30,955 bases of DNA, from positions 1-30,955 of the forward strand of contig CAZZCP010000022.1 of NCBI GenBank assembly GCA_964653235.1. Reading direction: 5' to 3'. Below the pieces are notes generated by a model. The model saw only the letters and a list, made by a program, of their open reading frames with translations. It did no database searches and was not told where the DNA came from. The stretch comes from CAZZCP01 sp964653235. GTDB taxonomy: Bacteria > Bdellovibrionota > Bdellovibrionia > Bdellovibrionales > UBA840. The translations under genes and the position numbers were made by a program. Shown here piece by piece: positions 1-8,029 of this stretch; position 1 is the stretch's first letter; the number at the start of each line of letters is the position of its first letter.

Positions 1-30
1 AGCCACGCTCTAGGGGCGTGGTTTTATTTA
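1..30 (+). terminator. Rho-independent terminator of an upstream plus-strand gene
   Basis: A 6-bp perfect GC-rich stem, CCACGC (3-8) with GCGTGG (16-21), encloses a 7-nt loop and is followed at once by TTTTATTT. This is a standard intrinsic terminator on the plus strand. It most likely ends a gene lying left of the window. Confidence 0.75.
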
Positions 31-86
31 TAGAGAAGTTCTATAAGAAAAGTTCAAGATACAAAAAAAGTCATCTGTAAACTTTT

Positions 87-116
87 TTGACAGCTAAATA
101 CCAATAAAACTAAATT
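87..116 (+). promoter_or_regulatory. Possible sigma-70-type promoter for the small lipoprotein gene
   Basis: A perfect TTGACA (87-92) is followed after 18 bp by TAAATT (111-116), a fair match to TATAAT. This would start transcription about 25-30 nt before the ATG at 152. A second AT-rich box, TATAAG (141-146), lies only 5 nt before the ATG and would give an almost leaderless message. No Shine-Dalgarno sequence precedes the ATG, so both readings stay open. Confidence 0.25.
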
Positions 117-151
117 CAAGTCTTGGCATTGTTTGCACTATATAAGACTGT

Positions 152-430
152 ATGCCAAATAATTTAAGTATTCACCTTATCCCTGTATTTGTTTTTTTAA
201 GCCTTGTGGGCTGTGTAACGATATCCTCTTCTATAAGTTCTAATAACCAAATGATAGAGCAGAAAATATGTATGGATGGAGATTGTCACGAATTAAAGGG
301 TCCGGGAAAAATAGAATTTTATAATGAAACCAGAGAAATCTTAGTTACTTGTTATGAAACTGCAGAAAGATTCTATTATGATCAAAACAAATATAAAGGA
401 TACAATTGTTATACAGGGGAATATCTCTAA
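152..430 (+). CDS. Small putative lipoprotein, unknown function
   Basis: I do not recognise this 92-residue protein. Residues 5-20 form a hydrophobic signal segment ending in the lipobox LVGC, with Cys21 as the predicted lipidated residue. The residue after the Cys is Val, not Asp, so outer-membrane sorting is the default expectation. The mature part is short and polar, with four further cysteines (in KICMDGDCHE, VTCYE and YNCY) that could form two disulfides in the periplasm. No clear ribosome-binding site precedes the ATG. The stop codon overlaps by 4 bp the stop of the convergent metallopeptidase gene, so the two messages share 3' ends. It is probably a real gene because of the clean lipobox and its place just after a terminator. 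Confidence 0.6.
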   Translation: MPNNLSIHLIPVFVFLSLVGCVTISSSISSNNQMIEQKICMDGDCHELKGPGKIEFYNETREILVTCYETAERFYYDQNKYKGYNCYTGEYL

Positions 431-1116
431 GAATTAGATTTTTTCTTGATCCAATCACGGAAGGCTTGGTTGATATCATCAATAGCACAAATGTTTTTTA
501 GGTTCTTTTCGAGTTTGTACTCTACACTTAAGCGAAGCAAATTTTCCATATCGCACTTTCGCGATATCATTTTAGCTAGAGCTAGAGAGACTTGATAGTG
601 GTAGCGTACACTTCCAGGGTCACTACTGTATAAGTGAACAATGTCTCGAACATCAGAGGGCAGCTCACGAGAGGCGATGAATTTATAATTTGGTTCTTGG
701 TTTTTACGAGCAAAAAAATTAGCAAGACCCTCTTCGAGCCACTTTGGAATCACTCCCTTATATTTTTGTCGAAAAATAACATGTACCAATTCATGACCGA
801 AGACTTCATGAAAGTTGTCTTTATTGATTCTTGGGCCCATTAAAATTCTTTGTATATCACCGCTACTTTGTGTGACGGCAACAGCTTGAGCCCCTAAACC
901 ATGGGCTTTTGCAAACTCAGTTTTATCAGTGTAGAAAGTCATATTGACTCTTTGAGTGGTCCACTCGAGCTTGTTTTGAATTCGGTCTGCTGTTTTTCTT
1001 ACCATGGTCTCTGAGAGCCAATCAGGGGCATTGATTACATTGACTGAATTAGATTGAAAAGACTTTGCTAAAACAAAGCCTGGGAATACAAAAAGAAGCA
1101 AAAATAAATTTTTCAT
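427..1116 (-). CDS. Secreted gluzincin-type zinc metallopeptidase (peptidase MA-like)
   Basis: This 229-residue protein has a signal peptide (residues 1-17, cleavage after VLA) and then a compact peptidase MA-like domain. The zinc motif HELVH (108-112) is followed 16 residues later by WLEEGLA (126-132), whose Glu129 is the expected third zinc ligand, as in gluzincins of the MA clan. The protein should therefore be an active exported metalloprotease. It lacks any obvious anchoring domain. Its ATG overlaps the stop of the upstream subtilase gene by 4 bp (ATGA, 1113-1116), so translation is probably coupled and the two proteases are made together. Whether they act on each other or on a shared substrate cannot be read from the sequence. 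The family call is firm; the substrate is unknown. Confidence 0.82.
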   Translation of the reverse strand: MKNLFLLLFVFPGFVLAKSFQSNSVNVINAPDWLSETMVRKTADRIQNKLEWTTQRVNMTFYTDKTEFAKAHGLGAQAVAVTQSSGDIQRILMGPRINKDNFHEVFGHELVHVIFRQKYKGVIPKWLEEGLANFFARKNQEPNYKFIASRELPSDVRDIVHLYSSDPGSVRYHYQVSLALAKMISRKCDMENLLRLSVEYKLEKNLKNICAIDDINQAFRDWIKKKSNS

Positions 1117-2762
1117 ATTTCATTTTTACTGTACTTCTTGCGCAAGTACAAGATGCCCAAAAGTGGCATTTTTAAGATCAAAAATAACAAAAATACATTG
1201 CCAAAGTTTGCCTGTGCACTTGAATTAGAGCTCATACCACAGCCGCCAAATTCAGCCAGTTGAGTATTTGCAGCAGTTCCTGATTGAGCACAGGGCTCAC
1301 CGGGCTCACAACTAGGTAGTTCTTGTTCTCCTTCCTCTCCACCTGCACCAGGGTCTCCTGGATTTCCAGGTCCATTACCGCCTCCGGGAGGGGGAAGAGC
1401 ACCCAAACTGCTCAGAGCCCTATATACATTGATTCTTGGATAGTCAAATTGACTTTGATTTCTATCGGCAGCTGTTACTGAAACTATGTCGCCGTTATTG
1501 CGAATAATATCCATTACCTCAGCAACCGATAAATTAGGCTTTGCACTAATCAAAAGAGTAGCCAGTCCTGCAACCTGGGGGGCTGCCATACTGGTTCCTT
1601 TCATTCCACCATATTTACCTTGGCTAGTGGGGATGGTTGAAATGATTTGTTCATTTATTCCCATACCTCCACGGTTAATATCTCCTCCTGGTGCAATCAC
1701 ATCAACTAAGTTTCCAAAATTACTAAAGGTAGAGAGTTCATCTAGGGAGTTTGAGGAGCCTACGGTCAAAACTGCTGGAATGTTGGCAGGAGAGAAGTCG
1801 GAGGCATTCATCGTATTGTTACCAGCTGCCACCACAGGTACAACTCCTTTCTGAATCGCATAATCGAAAGCATCTACCATTGCTTGAGAGGAAAATCGAC
1901 TCGAGACTCCCCAAGAGCAGTTAATGACTCTTGCACCATTGTCAGCGGCATAGTAAACGCCAGCGATAAGATCCGAAGTTCTTCCTCCTGTTTCGTAATC
2001 TGAAAATCCTTTCACTGCCATAATTTTTGCGTTCCAGGCAACTCCTACAACACCAATACCATTGTTGCCTACAGCAGCTATAGTTCCGGCGACATGGGTT
2101 CCATGAGAGTTACCACTTGCTCGACCATTTATGGGATCGGAGTCAAAATCTGCAAAGTCGTATCCATATACATCATCGACCTGGCCGTTGCCGTCGTCAT
2201 CCACACCAGGGCTTCCATTTTGCTCAGCAGTATTGATCCACATATTGTCTCTTAAATCTTCATGCCCGTAGTCTACACCTGTATCAGAAACAGCAACGAC
2301 AACATCTGTACCCGTGTGAATGTCCCAACCTTGCTCAGATTGCATTACTTGATGTCCAAAAAGCTCAGAATATCGGGCATCATTCGGAACCGAAGTGAGC
2401 TCCATCCAGCAGTCTTGTTCAAGACTCTCTATTCTTGAGTCATTTTTTAAAACATCAATATAGTTATCGTCATCCGTCTCTAAATGAATTAAACTTACAG
2501 GTACACTCTCTTTAGCTGAAAAAGACAAAGAGAGAGATCGACTTTTAATTTGGTCGTGCAGAACTCTCAAGTTCCCATGTTTAGCAATTTCTAACATTAG
2601 ATTGTCTTGATCTGTTTTTGCTTGCAGGTTCATAAAACTCGTCGGTTTCATTCGAATCAAGTAAGAATTTTCAACTACGTGGGAATCAGGGCAAGCAGCA
2701 TAAGCATCAAGCTGGTAGATAAAAAAACAGAAACACAAGACGTTTAGAAATAAAAACTTCAT
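1113..2762 (-). CDS. Secreted S8 subtilisin-like serine protease with C-terminal sorting tail
   Basis: A 549-residue subtilase. Residues 1-22 are a signal peptide. Residues 30-120 look like an I9-type propeptide. The catalytic triad is Asp160 (SDTGVD), His220 (NSHGTHVAG) and Ser391 (GTSMAAPQVAG), with oxyanion Asn315 (AAGNN). An acidic loop at 187-197 (DDDGNGQVDD) is a likely calcium site, common in Gram-negative subtilases. After the catalytic domain comes a Pro/Gly/Glu-rich linker (455-495) and then a tail: GGCGM around Cys508, a hydrophobic stretch (520-540) and the basic end RKKYSK. That tripartite layout resembles MYXO-CTERM sorting signals, so the enzyme is probably attached to the cell surface. 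A good Shine-Dalgarno (AGAGGA) sits 5 nt before the ATG. The metallopeptidase gene follows with a 4-bp overlap. Confidence 0.93.
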   Translation of the reverse strand: MKFLFLNVLCFCFFIYQLDAYAACPDSHVVENSYLIRMKPTSFMNLQAKTDQDNLMLEIAKHGNLRVLHDQIKSRSLSLSFSAKESVPVSLIHLETDDDNYIDVLKNDSRIESLEQDCWMELTSVPNDARYSELFGHQVMQSEQGWDIHTGTDVVVAVSDTGVDYGHEDLRDNMWINTAEQNGSPGVDDDGNGQVDDVYGYDFADFDSDPINGRASGNSHGTHVAGTIAAVGNNGIGVVGVAWNAKIMAVKGFSDYETGGRTSDLIAGVYYAADNGARVINCSWGVSSRFSSQAMVDAFDYAIQKGVVPVVAAGNNTMNASDFSPANIPAVLTVGSSNSLDELSTFSNFGNLVDVIAPGGDINRGGMGINEQIISTIPTSQGKYGGMKGTSMAAPQVAGLATLLISAKPNLSVAEVMDIIRNNGDIVSVTAADRNQSQFDYPRINVYRALSSLGALPPPGGGNGPGNPGDPGAGGEEGEQELPSCEPGEPCAQSGTAANTQLAEFGGCGMSSNSSAQANFGNVFLLFLILKMPLLGILYLRKKYSKNEI

Positions 2763-2782
2763 AAAATCCTCTAGTTGGCTAA

Positions 2783-2810
2783 GGGAGTCGTGTACAGACT
2801 TTCGTCTCCC
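2783..2810 (-). other. Hairpin in the 5' leader of the subtilase gene
   Basis: On the minus strand, GGGAG and CTCCC bracket this stretch. Inside, AGAC-GAAA-GTCT makes a 4-bp helix closed by a GNRA tetraloop, while AGTC and GACT offer a competing pairing. It lies about 20-50 nt upstream of the subtilase ATG, so it would be in the mRNA leader. The mutually exclusive pairings could make a switch, but no known riboswitch class is recognised. Confidence 0.3.
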
Positions 2811-2958
2811 GTTAACTGTCTATCGGAGTTTTTACTATCTACTTGAAATCTTTATGTTTTTAAAAATGTAGAGCTTTTAGTCATAGGCCCAATCTTGTAA
2901 AAGAGATGGGCAAAAAAAAACAATTCGGCCGTAATAGATTATAAAATCTTAACAAGCC

Positions 2959-4323
2959 CTAGAGATATTTTTGAACTTCGGTCTCAATTTCAGATCGAAT
3001 TTTTTGTAGATTTTCTTCACTATTGGCTTCAAAGCGCATCGAAAGAACAGGCTGAGTGTTCGAGCTTCGCACCAGAGCCCAACCATTTTCAAAACTGACT
3101 CGAATTCCATCTATAGTTGTATAACGAATGGATGAATCATTTTTATTAGCAAAATACTCTTTCATCTTTTCAACAATGAGTCTTTTTTTATCTTCTGTAG
3201 TGTCCAGTCGAATCTCAGGGGTATTGAAGGCAGGTGGAAGGTCAGAAATGAGTTCACTTAGATTTTTTCCCGATTTTCCAAGCAACTCTACCAGTCGAAG
3301 GGCAGCATATAGAGAATCATCATAGCCGTAGTTTCGATCTGCAAAAAAGATATGTCCACTCAACTCACCACCAAAAGGTGCAGCCTCTTCTTTGACCTTC
3401 TTTTTGATTAGACTATGTCCTGTTTTCCACATGATGGGCTCACCGCCATGCTTGGCAATAAAGTCATACATTCGATCAGAACACTTTACATCACCAATGA
3501 TTTTTGCACCTTTGTTTTCACGCAAAATATCTTGGCTAATCAAACAAATGATTTCATCGCCTAAAAGAAATTTTCCATTTTCGTCAACAACACCTATTCG
3601 ATCGGCATCACCGTCAAAACCAATGCCGATTTTTGCCTTGTTTGCGATCACCGCTTTTTTTAACTCATCTAAATTTTCTTCTACTGTTGGATCTGGGTGG
3701 TGATTGGGAAAGCTTCCATCGGGCTCTTCAAAAAGAATCTCTGGCTCTAAACCGACCTGTTCAAAAAGTTTGCGAACAATACAGCCTGCCACTCCATTAC
3801 CACAGTCTAAAACCACGGGAATTTTTTGAATCCCCTGAAACTCTTCTTTGTATCTCTCTAAATACTTCGGAAAAATATTATAGTTTTCACTTTCTGCATT
3901 TCCCGAAATATAATCTTCGGCCTCGATAATTTGTTTTAGGCTTAAAATTTGAGAACCAGAAATAGTAGTTCTTCCTAAAGAAATTTTAAATCCATTGTAA
4001 TCAGGGGGGTTGTGAGATCCTGTTACCATAATGGCACCATCGATATCGAGTTGAAAAGTAGAGAAATAGGATATCGGAGTGGTTATCAATCCTAATGCGT
4101 AAACAAATACACCGCTTTCAATAAAACCCTCTTGAAGGGCCGAAGTGATTTCAGGGCTTGAGAGTCTTGCATCATGACCAATACTCACTTTTAAATCTTT
4201 TTTGCCAAGTTGAGCTTTCAAATAAGATGAAAAGGCCTTAGCAAGCTTTTTGGCAAAAGCGGCATCAAAATCTTTATTGTAAACACCACGAATGTCGTAT
4301 TCTCGAAAAATTTCTGAATTCAT
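2959..4323 (-). CDS. Phosphomannomutase/phosphoglucomutase (AlgC/ManB type)
   Basis: This cytoplasmic enzyme interconverts hexose 6-phosphate and hexose 1-phosphate, feeding GDP-mannose or UDP-glucose and hence LPS and polysaccharide synthesis. All four family landmarks are intact over 454 residues. They are FREYDIRG (6-13), the phosphoserine loop TGSHNPP (Ser103), the Mg2+ loop DGDADR (237-242), the sugar-binding GELSGH (319-324) and the phosphate-binding RSSNTQP (419-425). Length and order match two-substrate PMM/PGM enzymes. The sequence alone does not separate mannose from glucose preference, so no symbol is given. The ATG directly abuts the stop of pdxA (TAAATG), which indicates coupled translation at the end of the parvulin-pdxA operon. 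Confidence 0.93.
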   Translation of the reverse strand: MNSEIFREYDIRGVYNKDFDAAFAKKLAKAFSSYLKAQLGKKDLKVSIGHDARLSSPEITSALQEGFIESGVFVYALGLITTPISYFSTFQLDIDGAIMVTGSHNPPDYNGFKISLGRTTISGSQILSLKQIIEAEDYISGNAESENYNIFPKYLERYKEEFQGIQKIPVVLDCGNGVAGCIVRKLFEQVGLEPEILFEEPDGSFPNHHPDPTVEENLDELKKAVIANKAKIGIGFDGDADRIGVVDENGKFLLGDEIICLISQDILRENKGAKIIGDVKCSDRMYDFIAKHGGEPIMWKTGHSLIKKKVKEEAAPFGGELSGHIFFADRNYGYDDSLYAALRLVELLGKSGKNLSELISDLPPAFNTPEIRLDTTEDKKRLIVEKMKEYFANKNDSSIRYTTIDGIRVSFENGWALVRSSNTQPVLSMRFEANSEENLQKIRSEIETEVQKYL

Positions 4324-5316
4324 TTAAAGCTCCTCGGTGACTAAATTAGCATCTTTGTATTTACAAAGAGAAATGGCCCATTTTATACATTCAAACATCG
4401 AATTTGGATCTGCTTTATTTTTTCCAAATAAATCTTTTGCTGTACCATGATCTACACTGGTTCGAACAAAAGGAAGTCCCATAGTGATATGAACCCCTGA
4501 GTTTCTTTCTTGAAGAGATTTAAAGGGGATGAGTCCTTGATCATGGTAATTGCAAACGTAGACAGAATATTTTTTTCTTATATCAGGAAAAAAAGCTGCA
4601 TCGGGAACCAAAGGTCCATCAAAAGGAATTTTTTTTCTTTTTAATTTTTGCAGGACTTTTTTAAAGATTTCTTTTTCTTCACTGCCGATGATACCGTCTT
4701 CACCAGAATGAGGGTTCAAGCCAAGTATTGCAATCTTCTTGTCTTTTTGTTTTTTGGGCAAAAGTCCGCGCAGGCGGTCAGCAGCGCCACAGGCTTTCAG
4801 TAGATTCTCTTCAGTAATCTTCTTTGATATATCTTTGATAGCGATATGGCCAGTAACTAAAACTACAGAAAATTCGGAGCCAATAAAGCTCATAAAAACA
4901 TTTTGTGTCTTAGCAACACGCTTTAAAATATCGGTGTGTCCAATATCGTTCATGCCAGCATCTAAAATACAAGGTTTTGATAAAGGCGCAGTAGATATAG
5001 CATCAATATGACGAAACATAGCCGCTTTAGCACTAGTCTCAACCCATCTTGCAGGAGACAAATTGCTTTCAATATCAAGAATCTCTTTATAATTATTGGG
5101 TATTGATCTAAGAGCTTCAGGCCAAGTTTCAACCGTAGTTCGAGTGAAAGCAGAGTCGATTCTACGCAAGAGACTTTTGGGTACATTTGGGGATCGCCAC
5201 AACAGAAACTGAACCCCCTTTTGAGGTTTGAGTTTGGCTAATGCTTTGGCTGTGACCTCAAAGCCAATACCATCTTGGTCTCCAGTTGTAATTGCAATTC
5301 TATAGGGTGTACTCAA
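4324..5316 (-). CDS. pdxA: 4-hydroxythreonine-4-phosphate dehydrogenase (PdxA)
   Basis: PdxA oxidises 4-phosphohydroxy-L-threonine in the DXP-dependent pathway to pyridoxal phosphate. The 330 residues cover the family length. The three metal-binding histidines are visible as His157 (VTGH), His203 (GLNPHSGEDG) and His258 (NYHDQG). The substrate loop GHTDIL (126-131) and the C-terminal TSVDHGTA (286-293) are also conserved. The N-terminal signature reads GDQDGIGFE instead of the usual GDPAGIGPE, a mild divergence at the phosphate-binding end. It lies 3 nt after the surA-like gene. The surA-pdxA order is also found in Escherichia coli, which supports true PdxA over the PdxA2 paralogues. Confidence 0.92.
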   Translation of the reverse strand: MSTPYRIAITTGDQDGIGFEVTAKALAKLKPQKGVQFLLWRSPNVPKSLLRRIDSAFTRTTVETWPEALRSIPNNYKEILDIESNLSPARWVETSAKAAMFRHIDAISTAPLSKPCILDAGMNDIGHTDILKRVAKTQNVFMSFIGSEFSVVLVTGHIAIKDISKKITEENLLKACGAADRLRGLLPKKQKDKKIAILGLNPHSGEDGIIGSEEKEIFKKVLQKLKRKKIPFDGPLVPDAAFFPDIRKKYSVYVCNYHDQGLIPFKSLQERNSGVHITMGLPFVRTSVDHGTAKDLFGKNKADPNSMFECIKWAISLCKYKDANLVTEEL

Positions 5317-5319
5317 TTC

Positions 5320-6258
5320 TTATCCATTCACGCGTATAACGGCTTCTCGTCTTTTTTGATCTAACCAGAAACGAAATTGTTTTTTAAAAGCTTCTTGTAA
5401 CAGAAAGGCCCGAATTTGTTCTTTTTGAGCCTCTAATCTTGGGTCAGAAACAAGGCTTTTCTCATTGACATAAAAAATATGAAACTGAGGGCCGAGATCA
5501 ATGATATCTGAAAACTGCCCTGACTCTAGAGACCGAATTGCTTTTTCAATTTTTTTATTCATTTCTCCCTGCTTAAAGGTGCCTAAAAGACCTCCCGCAG
5601 AGAAATCAGGATCTTCACTTTTTTGCGCTGCAAGTTGAGAGAAATCAGCTCCATATTTGAGTTGATTTCTTGCATCTTCAGCTCTGGCTTTTGCCTCGCT
5701 TTCTCCGCCATTTTCTTTCTTAAAAATAATGTGAGAAATCTTAAAAGAGTATACTTGGGCTGATGTTTGGTTGGTATTTTTTGCATAAAAAGAAGCAACA
5801 TCGCTATCAGAAATTTTTATTTTTGAGGTAATTGCTTGTTGAACCAGATTCTGTCTCTCTAACCTCTTTTTTATGAAAAATTGATAATCACTTAGATTAG
5901 TACCCTGTTCTTTTAAAGCTTGAATCAATTGTTCGCGAGAAATGTTGTTTCTTCTTTGGATGTTGCGAATTTCTTCTTCAACTCTTTCGATGGTTGTCTC
6001 TAGTTTTTTTCTTTTGATCTCTGAGTCGACAATTTTTTCATCAATAATGTGGCTGATCATTTTCTCACGACTGCCTTGAATTTTTTTTGCATCGATATCA
6101 AAAAGATCATCTTGGATTTGTTGACTCTTCAAACGTTTTTTAAATTCTTTTAAGTCTGATTCGGTTATGATTTCATTGTTCACTGTAGCAACAATCCGGT
6201 CTATTAACTCGGCATTAGCGCTAATTGAAAAAAATAACAACAATAAATAAACTCTCAC
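5320..6258 (-). CDS. surA: SurA-like periplasmic chaperone/peptidyl-prolyl isomerase
   Basis: This periplasmic chaperone escorts unfolded outer-membrane proteins. Residues 1-16 are a signal peptide (ANA cleavage). The SurA N-terminal helical domain follows, starting LIDRIVATVNNEIITESDL, which is the hallmark SurA N-terminus. One parvulin domain spans about 170-267 (FKISHIIFKK, then GGLLGTFKQGEM, then HIFYVNEK). A C-terminal helix completes the core. At 312 residues it is shorter than enterobacterial SurA (about 430) and has one parvulin domain, not two. The symbol rests on the N-terminal domain and the adjacency to pdxA. Its ATG overlaps the stop of the lipoprotein parvulin upstream by 4 bp (6255-6258), so the chaperones are translationally coupled. 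Confidence 0.85.
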   Translation of the reverse strand: MRVYLLLLFFSISANAELIDRIVATVNNEIITESDLKEFKKRLKSQQIQDDLFDIDAKKIQGSREKMISHIIDEKIVDSEIKRKKLETTIERVEEEIRNIQRRNNISREQLIQALKEQGTNLSDYQFFIKKRLERQNLVQQAITSKIKISDSDVASFYAKNTNQTSAQVYSFKISHIIFKKENGGESEAKARAEDARNQLKYGADFSQLAAQKSEDPDFSAGGLLGTFKQGEMNKKIEKAIRSLESGQFSDIIDLGPQFHIFYVNEKSLVSDPRLEAQKEQIRAFLLQEAFKKQFRFWLDQKRREAVIRVNG

Positions 6259-7190
6259 TCTTTCACTTCCAATTGAATCGCATTCAATAGATCGGCGTTT
6301 ACCTTCACTTTGACAGTTTTTTTCTGTTTGTCGATCCAGGCAGCATAAGCAGCCTGCTTTTCATCTTCAATTAAGTCTTTGTTTATAATATCTTTGACCT
6401 CTGGGAAAGTTCTTTGACGCGCAGAGCGTTTTTCTAATACTTCAATCAAATGATAGCCATAAGGGCTCTGAATTGGTTTTGAGACCCTTTTTATGGGAAG
6501 ACGAAGGGCTTTATCAAAAACCTCTGCTACTCCTTTTTCCATCCAGCCAATTTCACCTCCAGAACTCGCTGCTGGGCCAATACTGTATTCTTGAGCCAGA
6601 CTGGCAAAACTTGCGCCTTTATTAATTTGTTTTTTCAATTTTTCTGCTTGAGATTGTTTCTCTACAATAATTTGGCGAATTCTAGCTGCAGACTGCTGAT
6701 AAAAACTTCTTTTGTTTTTCTCATAGTAATCTTTTAATTGCTCATCACTGATTTCATCTACTTGTTTGGTGATTTCAAAAACAACTTTTTGCTCCAGCAC
6801 ATTTCTCTTTACTTTATCAACCCACCTTTCATAGGGAATATTTTCTTGAGCCAGAGCTTCTCTTAGGGCTTCGTCATTGGGGTATTGTTTTCGAATAGAA
6901 TTGATTCTTTCTTCTAGATCTTGAGGTGTGACAATAATATTTTCTTGTTCAGACCATTTTCGAATCAAAGCTTCATGCAAAAACTCCTCGAGAATAGACT
7001 TTTTTAAATTTTGAATGTATTCTGGATTATGAGTTACAACTAAGTCGCTACCTTGCATTTTTTCAGCCATACGCATGGCCATTTCTCTTACTGTGAGCTT
7101 GTAGTCTTCAACTTCAACGACGCTTTGACTCTTTATTTTTTCTTCAGAGTTACAAGCTCCGATCAGCAGTAATAAAAAAAGAAATTTCAT
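6255..7190 (-). CDS. Parvulin-type foldase lipoprotein (PrsA/SurA-like)
   Basis: A 311-residue lipoprotein. The short signal ends in the lipobox IGAC with Cys13 lipidated and Asn14 next, which suggests outer-membrane sorting. A long charged helical region (30-160) carries the chaperone-like N domain. It is followed by one parvulin domain at about 168-254 (ARIRQIIVEK, GGEIGWMEKG, YGYHLIEVLEKR). The design, a lipid-anchored parvulin, resembles PrsA of Gram-positive bacteria, but here it would sit on the periplasmic face of a membrane. It starts 4 nt after the upstream parvulin gene and overlaps surA downstream. The shared operon implies a joint role in outer-membrane or secreted protein folding; individual clients are unknown. 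Confidence 0.85.
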   Translation of the reverse strand: MKFLFLLLLIGACNSEEKIKSQSVVEVEDYKLTVREMAMRMAEKMQGSDLVVTHNPEYIQNLKKSILEEFLHEALIRKWSEQENIIVTPQDLEERINSIRKQYPNDEALREALAQENIPYERWVDKVKRNVLEQKVVFEITKQVDEISDEQLKDYYEKNKRSFYQQSAARIRQIIVEKQSQAEKLKKQINKGASFASLAQEYSIGPAASSGGEIGWMEKGVAEVFDKALRLPIKRVSKPIQSPYGYHLIEVLEKRSARQRTFPEVKDIINKDLIEDEKQAAYAAWIDKQKKTVKVKVNADLLNAIQLEVKE

Positions 7191-7194
7191 TCTA

Positions 7195-8013
7195 CTAATT
7201 TAAGGCCTTTGGAAAGGTCTTCACACTGTATTTGCCTTTTACTTTTGCAAAGTATGCATCAAAGACTTTCTTTCTTTTGATATCAAAAACCACTTGGCGT
7301 AAGTGTCTTTTGTTCGCTTTTTCATAAGGATTTTTACCCGTGAGCTTGATAATATGAAACCCATATAGAGTTTCAACCAATCCATTGCCCACTTTACCCA
7401 CTTTTAACTTCATTGCAGCATCATAGTACTTCGGATCGATAGTAAGACGCGACTGCCAGCCAATATCTCCTCCGCTTCTTTTGGTAGCGATGTCATCCGT
7501 ATAAAGAGCGACAAGTTCCTCAAAGGGACGTTTGCTTCGTTTCACTTCTTTCAGAATTTCCTCTGCACGCTTTCTAGCGGCAGCTCTTTGTTTTTTGTTG
7601 GCCCCAACCTTAATTTCAATCAAGATATGTGAAGTTCTGAGTTCAGGATTTTTTTTGTAGTAGTTCTTCATCTCACTTTCAGTAACTTTTATGCTTTCCA
7701 CTTTTTTACCAATTTCTTTTTCGACCAAAGATTGATAAAGGAGTTGGTTTATTCGCTCTTGTACTAATGGACTTATCTCAATTTTTTGTTTTTTTGCTTC
7801 TTGAAGTCCAATCTCGTAGCGAACCAAGTCTTCAAGAAAAACTTCTTTGCTTGGGGGGTTGATTACGGCTTGCTTTCGAACTTGAGCGTATTTCTTGTTG
7901 AATTCTTTTTGCGATATTTTTCTTTTTCCAACAATGGCAACAGTCTCTGCATAAAGCATCGGTGTGAATAGAATAAGTACTAGGAGAAGACCATCCCGAA
8001 ATTTTAATAGCAT
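7195..8013 (-). CDS. Periplasmic parvulin-type peptidyl-prolyl isomerase
   Basis: The first gene of the parvulin-pdxA-PMM operon. Residues 1-22 are a signal peptide (LYA cleavage). A SurA_N-like helical region (30-120) leads to one parvulin domain at about 125-226, with RTSHILIEIK, a GGDIGWQSRL turn and YGFHIIKLTGK. At 272 residues it is the shortest of the three. There is no Cys at the signal cleavage site, so it should be soluble in the periplasm or membrane-bound only through its partners. A strong Shine-Dalgarno (AAAGGAG) precedes the ATG, and a 16-bp perfect palindrome lies just upstream. The three neighbouring parvulins are clearly related but quite diverged, indicating old duplication rather than a recent event. 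Confidence 0.87.
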   Translation of the reverse strand: MLLKFRDGLLLVLILFTPMLYAETVAIVGKRKISQKEFNKKYAQVRKQAVINPPSKEVFLEDLVRYEIGLQEAKKQKIEISPLVQERINQLLYQSLVEKEIGKKVESIKVTESEMKNYYKKNPELRTSHILIEIKVGANKKQRAAARKRAEEILKEVKRSKRPFEELVALYTDDIATKRSGGDIGWQSRLTIDPKYYDAAMKLKVGKVGNGLVETLYGFHIIKLTGKNPYEKANKRHLRQVVFDIKRKKVFDAYFAKVKGKYSVKTFPKALN

Positions 8014-8029
8014 CTTGCTGACTCCTTTA

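Noticed and set aside
1486..1854. 122-residue plus-strand reading frame inside the subtilase gene
   Set aside because: It is antisense to conserved catalytic codons, has no ribosome-binding site, and its composition mirrors the real gene.
2811..2866. Possible sigma-28 promoter for the subtilase (TAAAG and TCCGATAG on the minus strand)
   Set aside because: The two boxes are about 23 bp apart against an expected 15, and the -10 differs from consensus at two positions.
2887..2911. GCCCA/TGGGC stem with nearby homopolymer, considered as terminator
   Set aside because: The T-tract lies before the stem on the minus strand, and on the plus strand the stem is followed by A residues, so neither orientation fits an intrinsic terminator.
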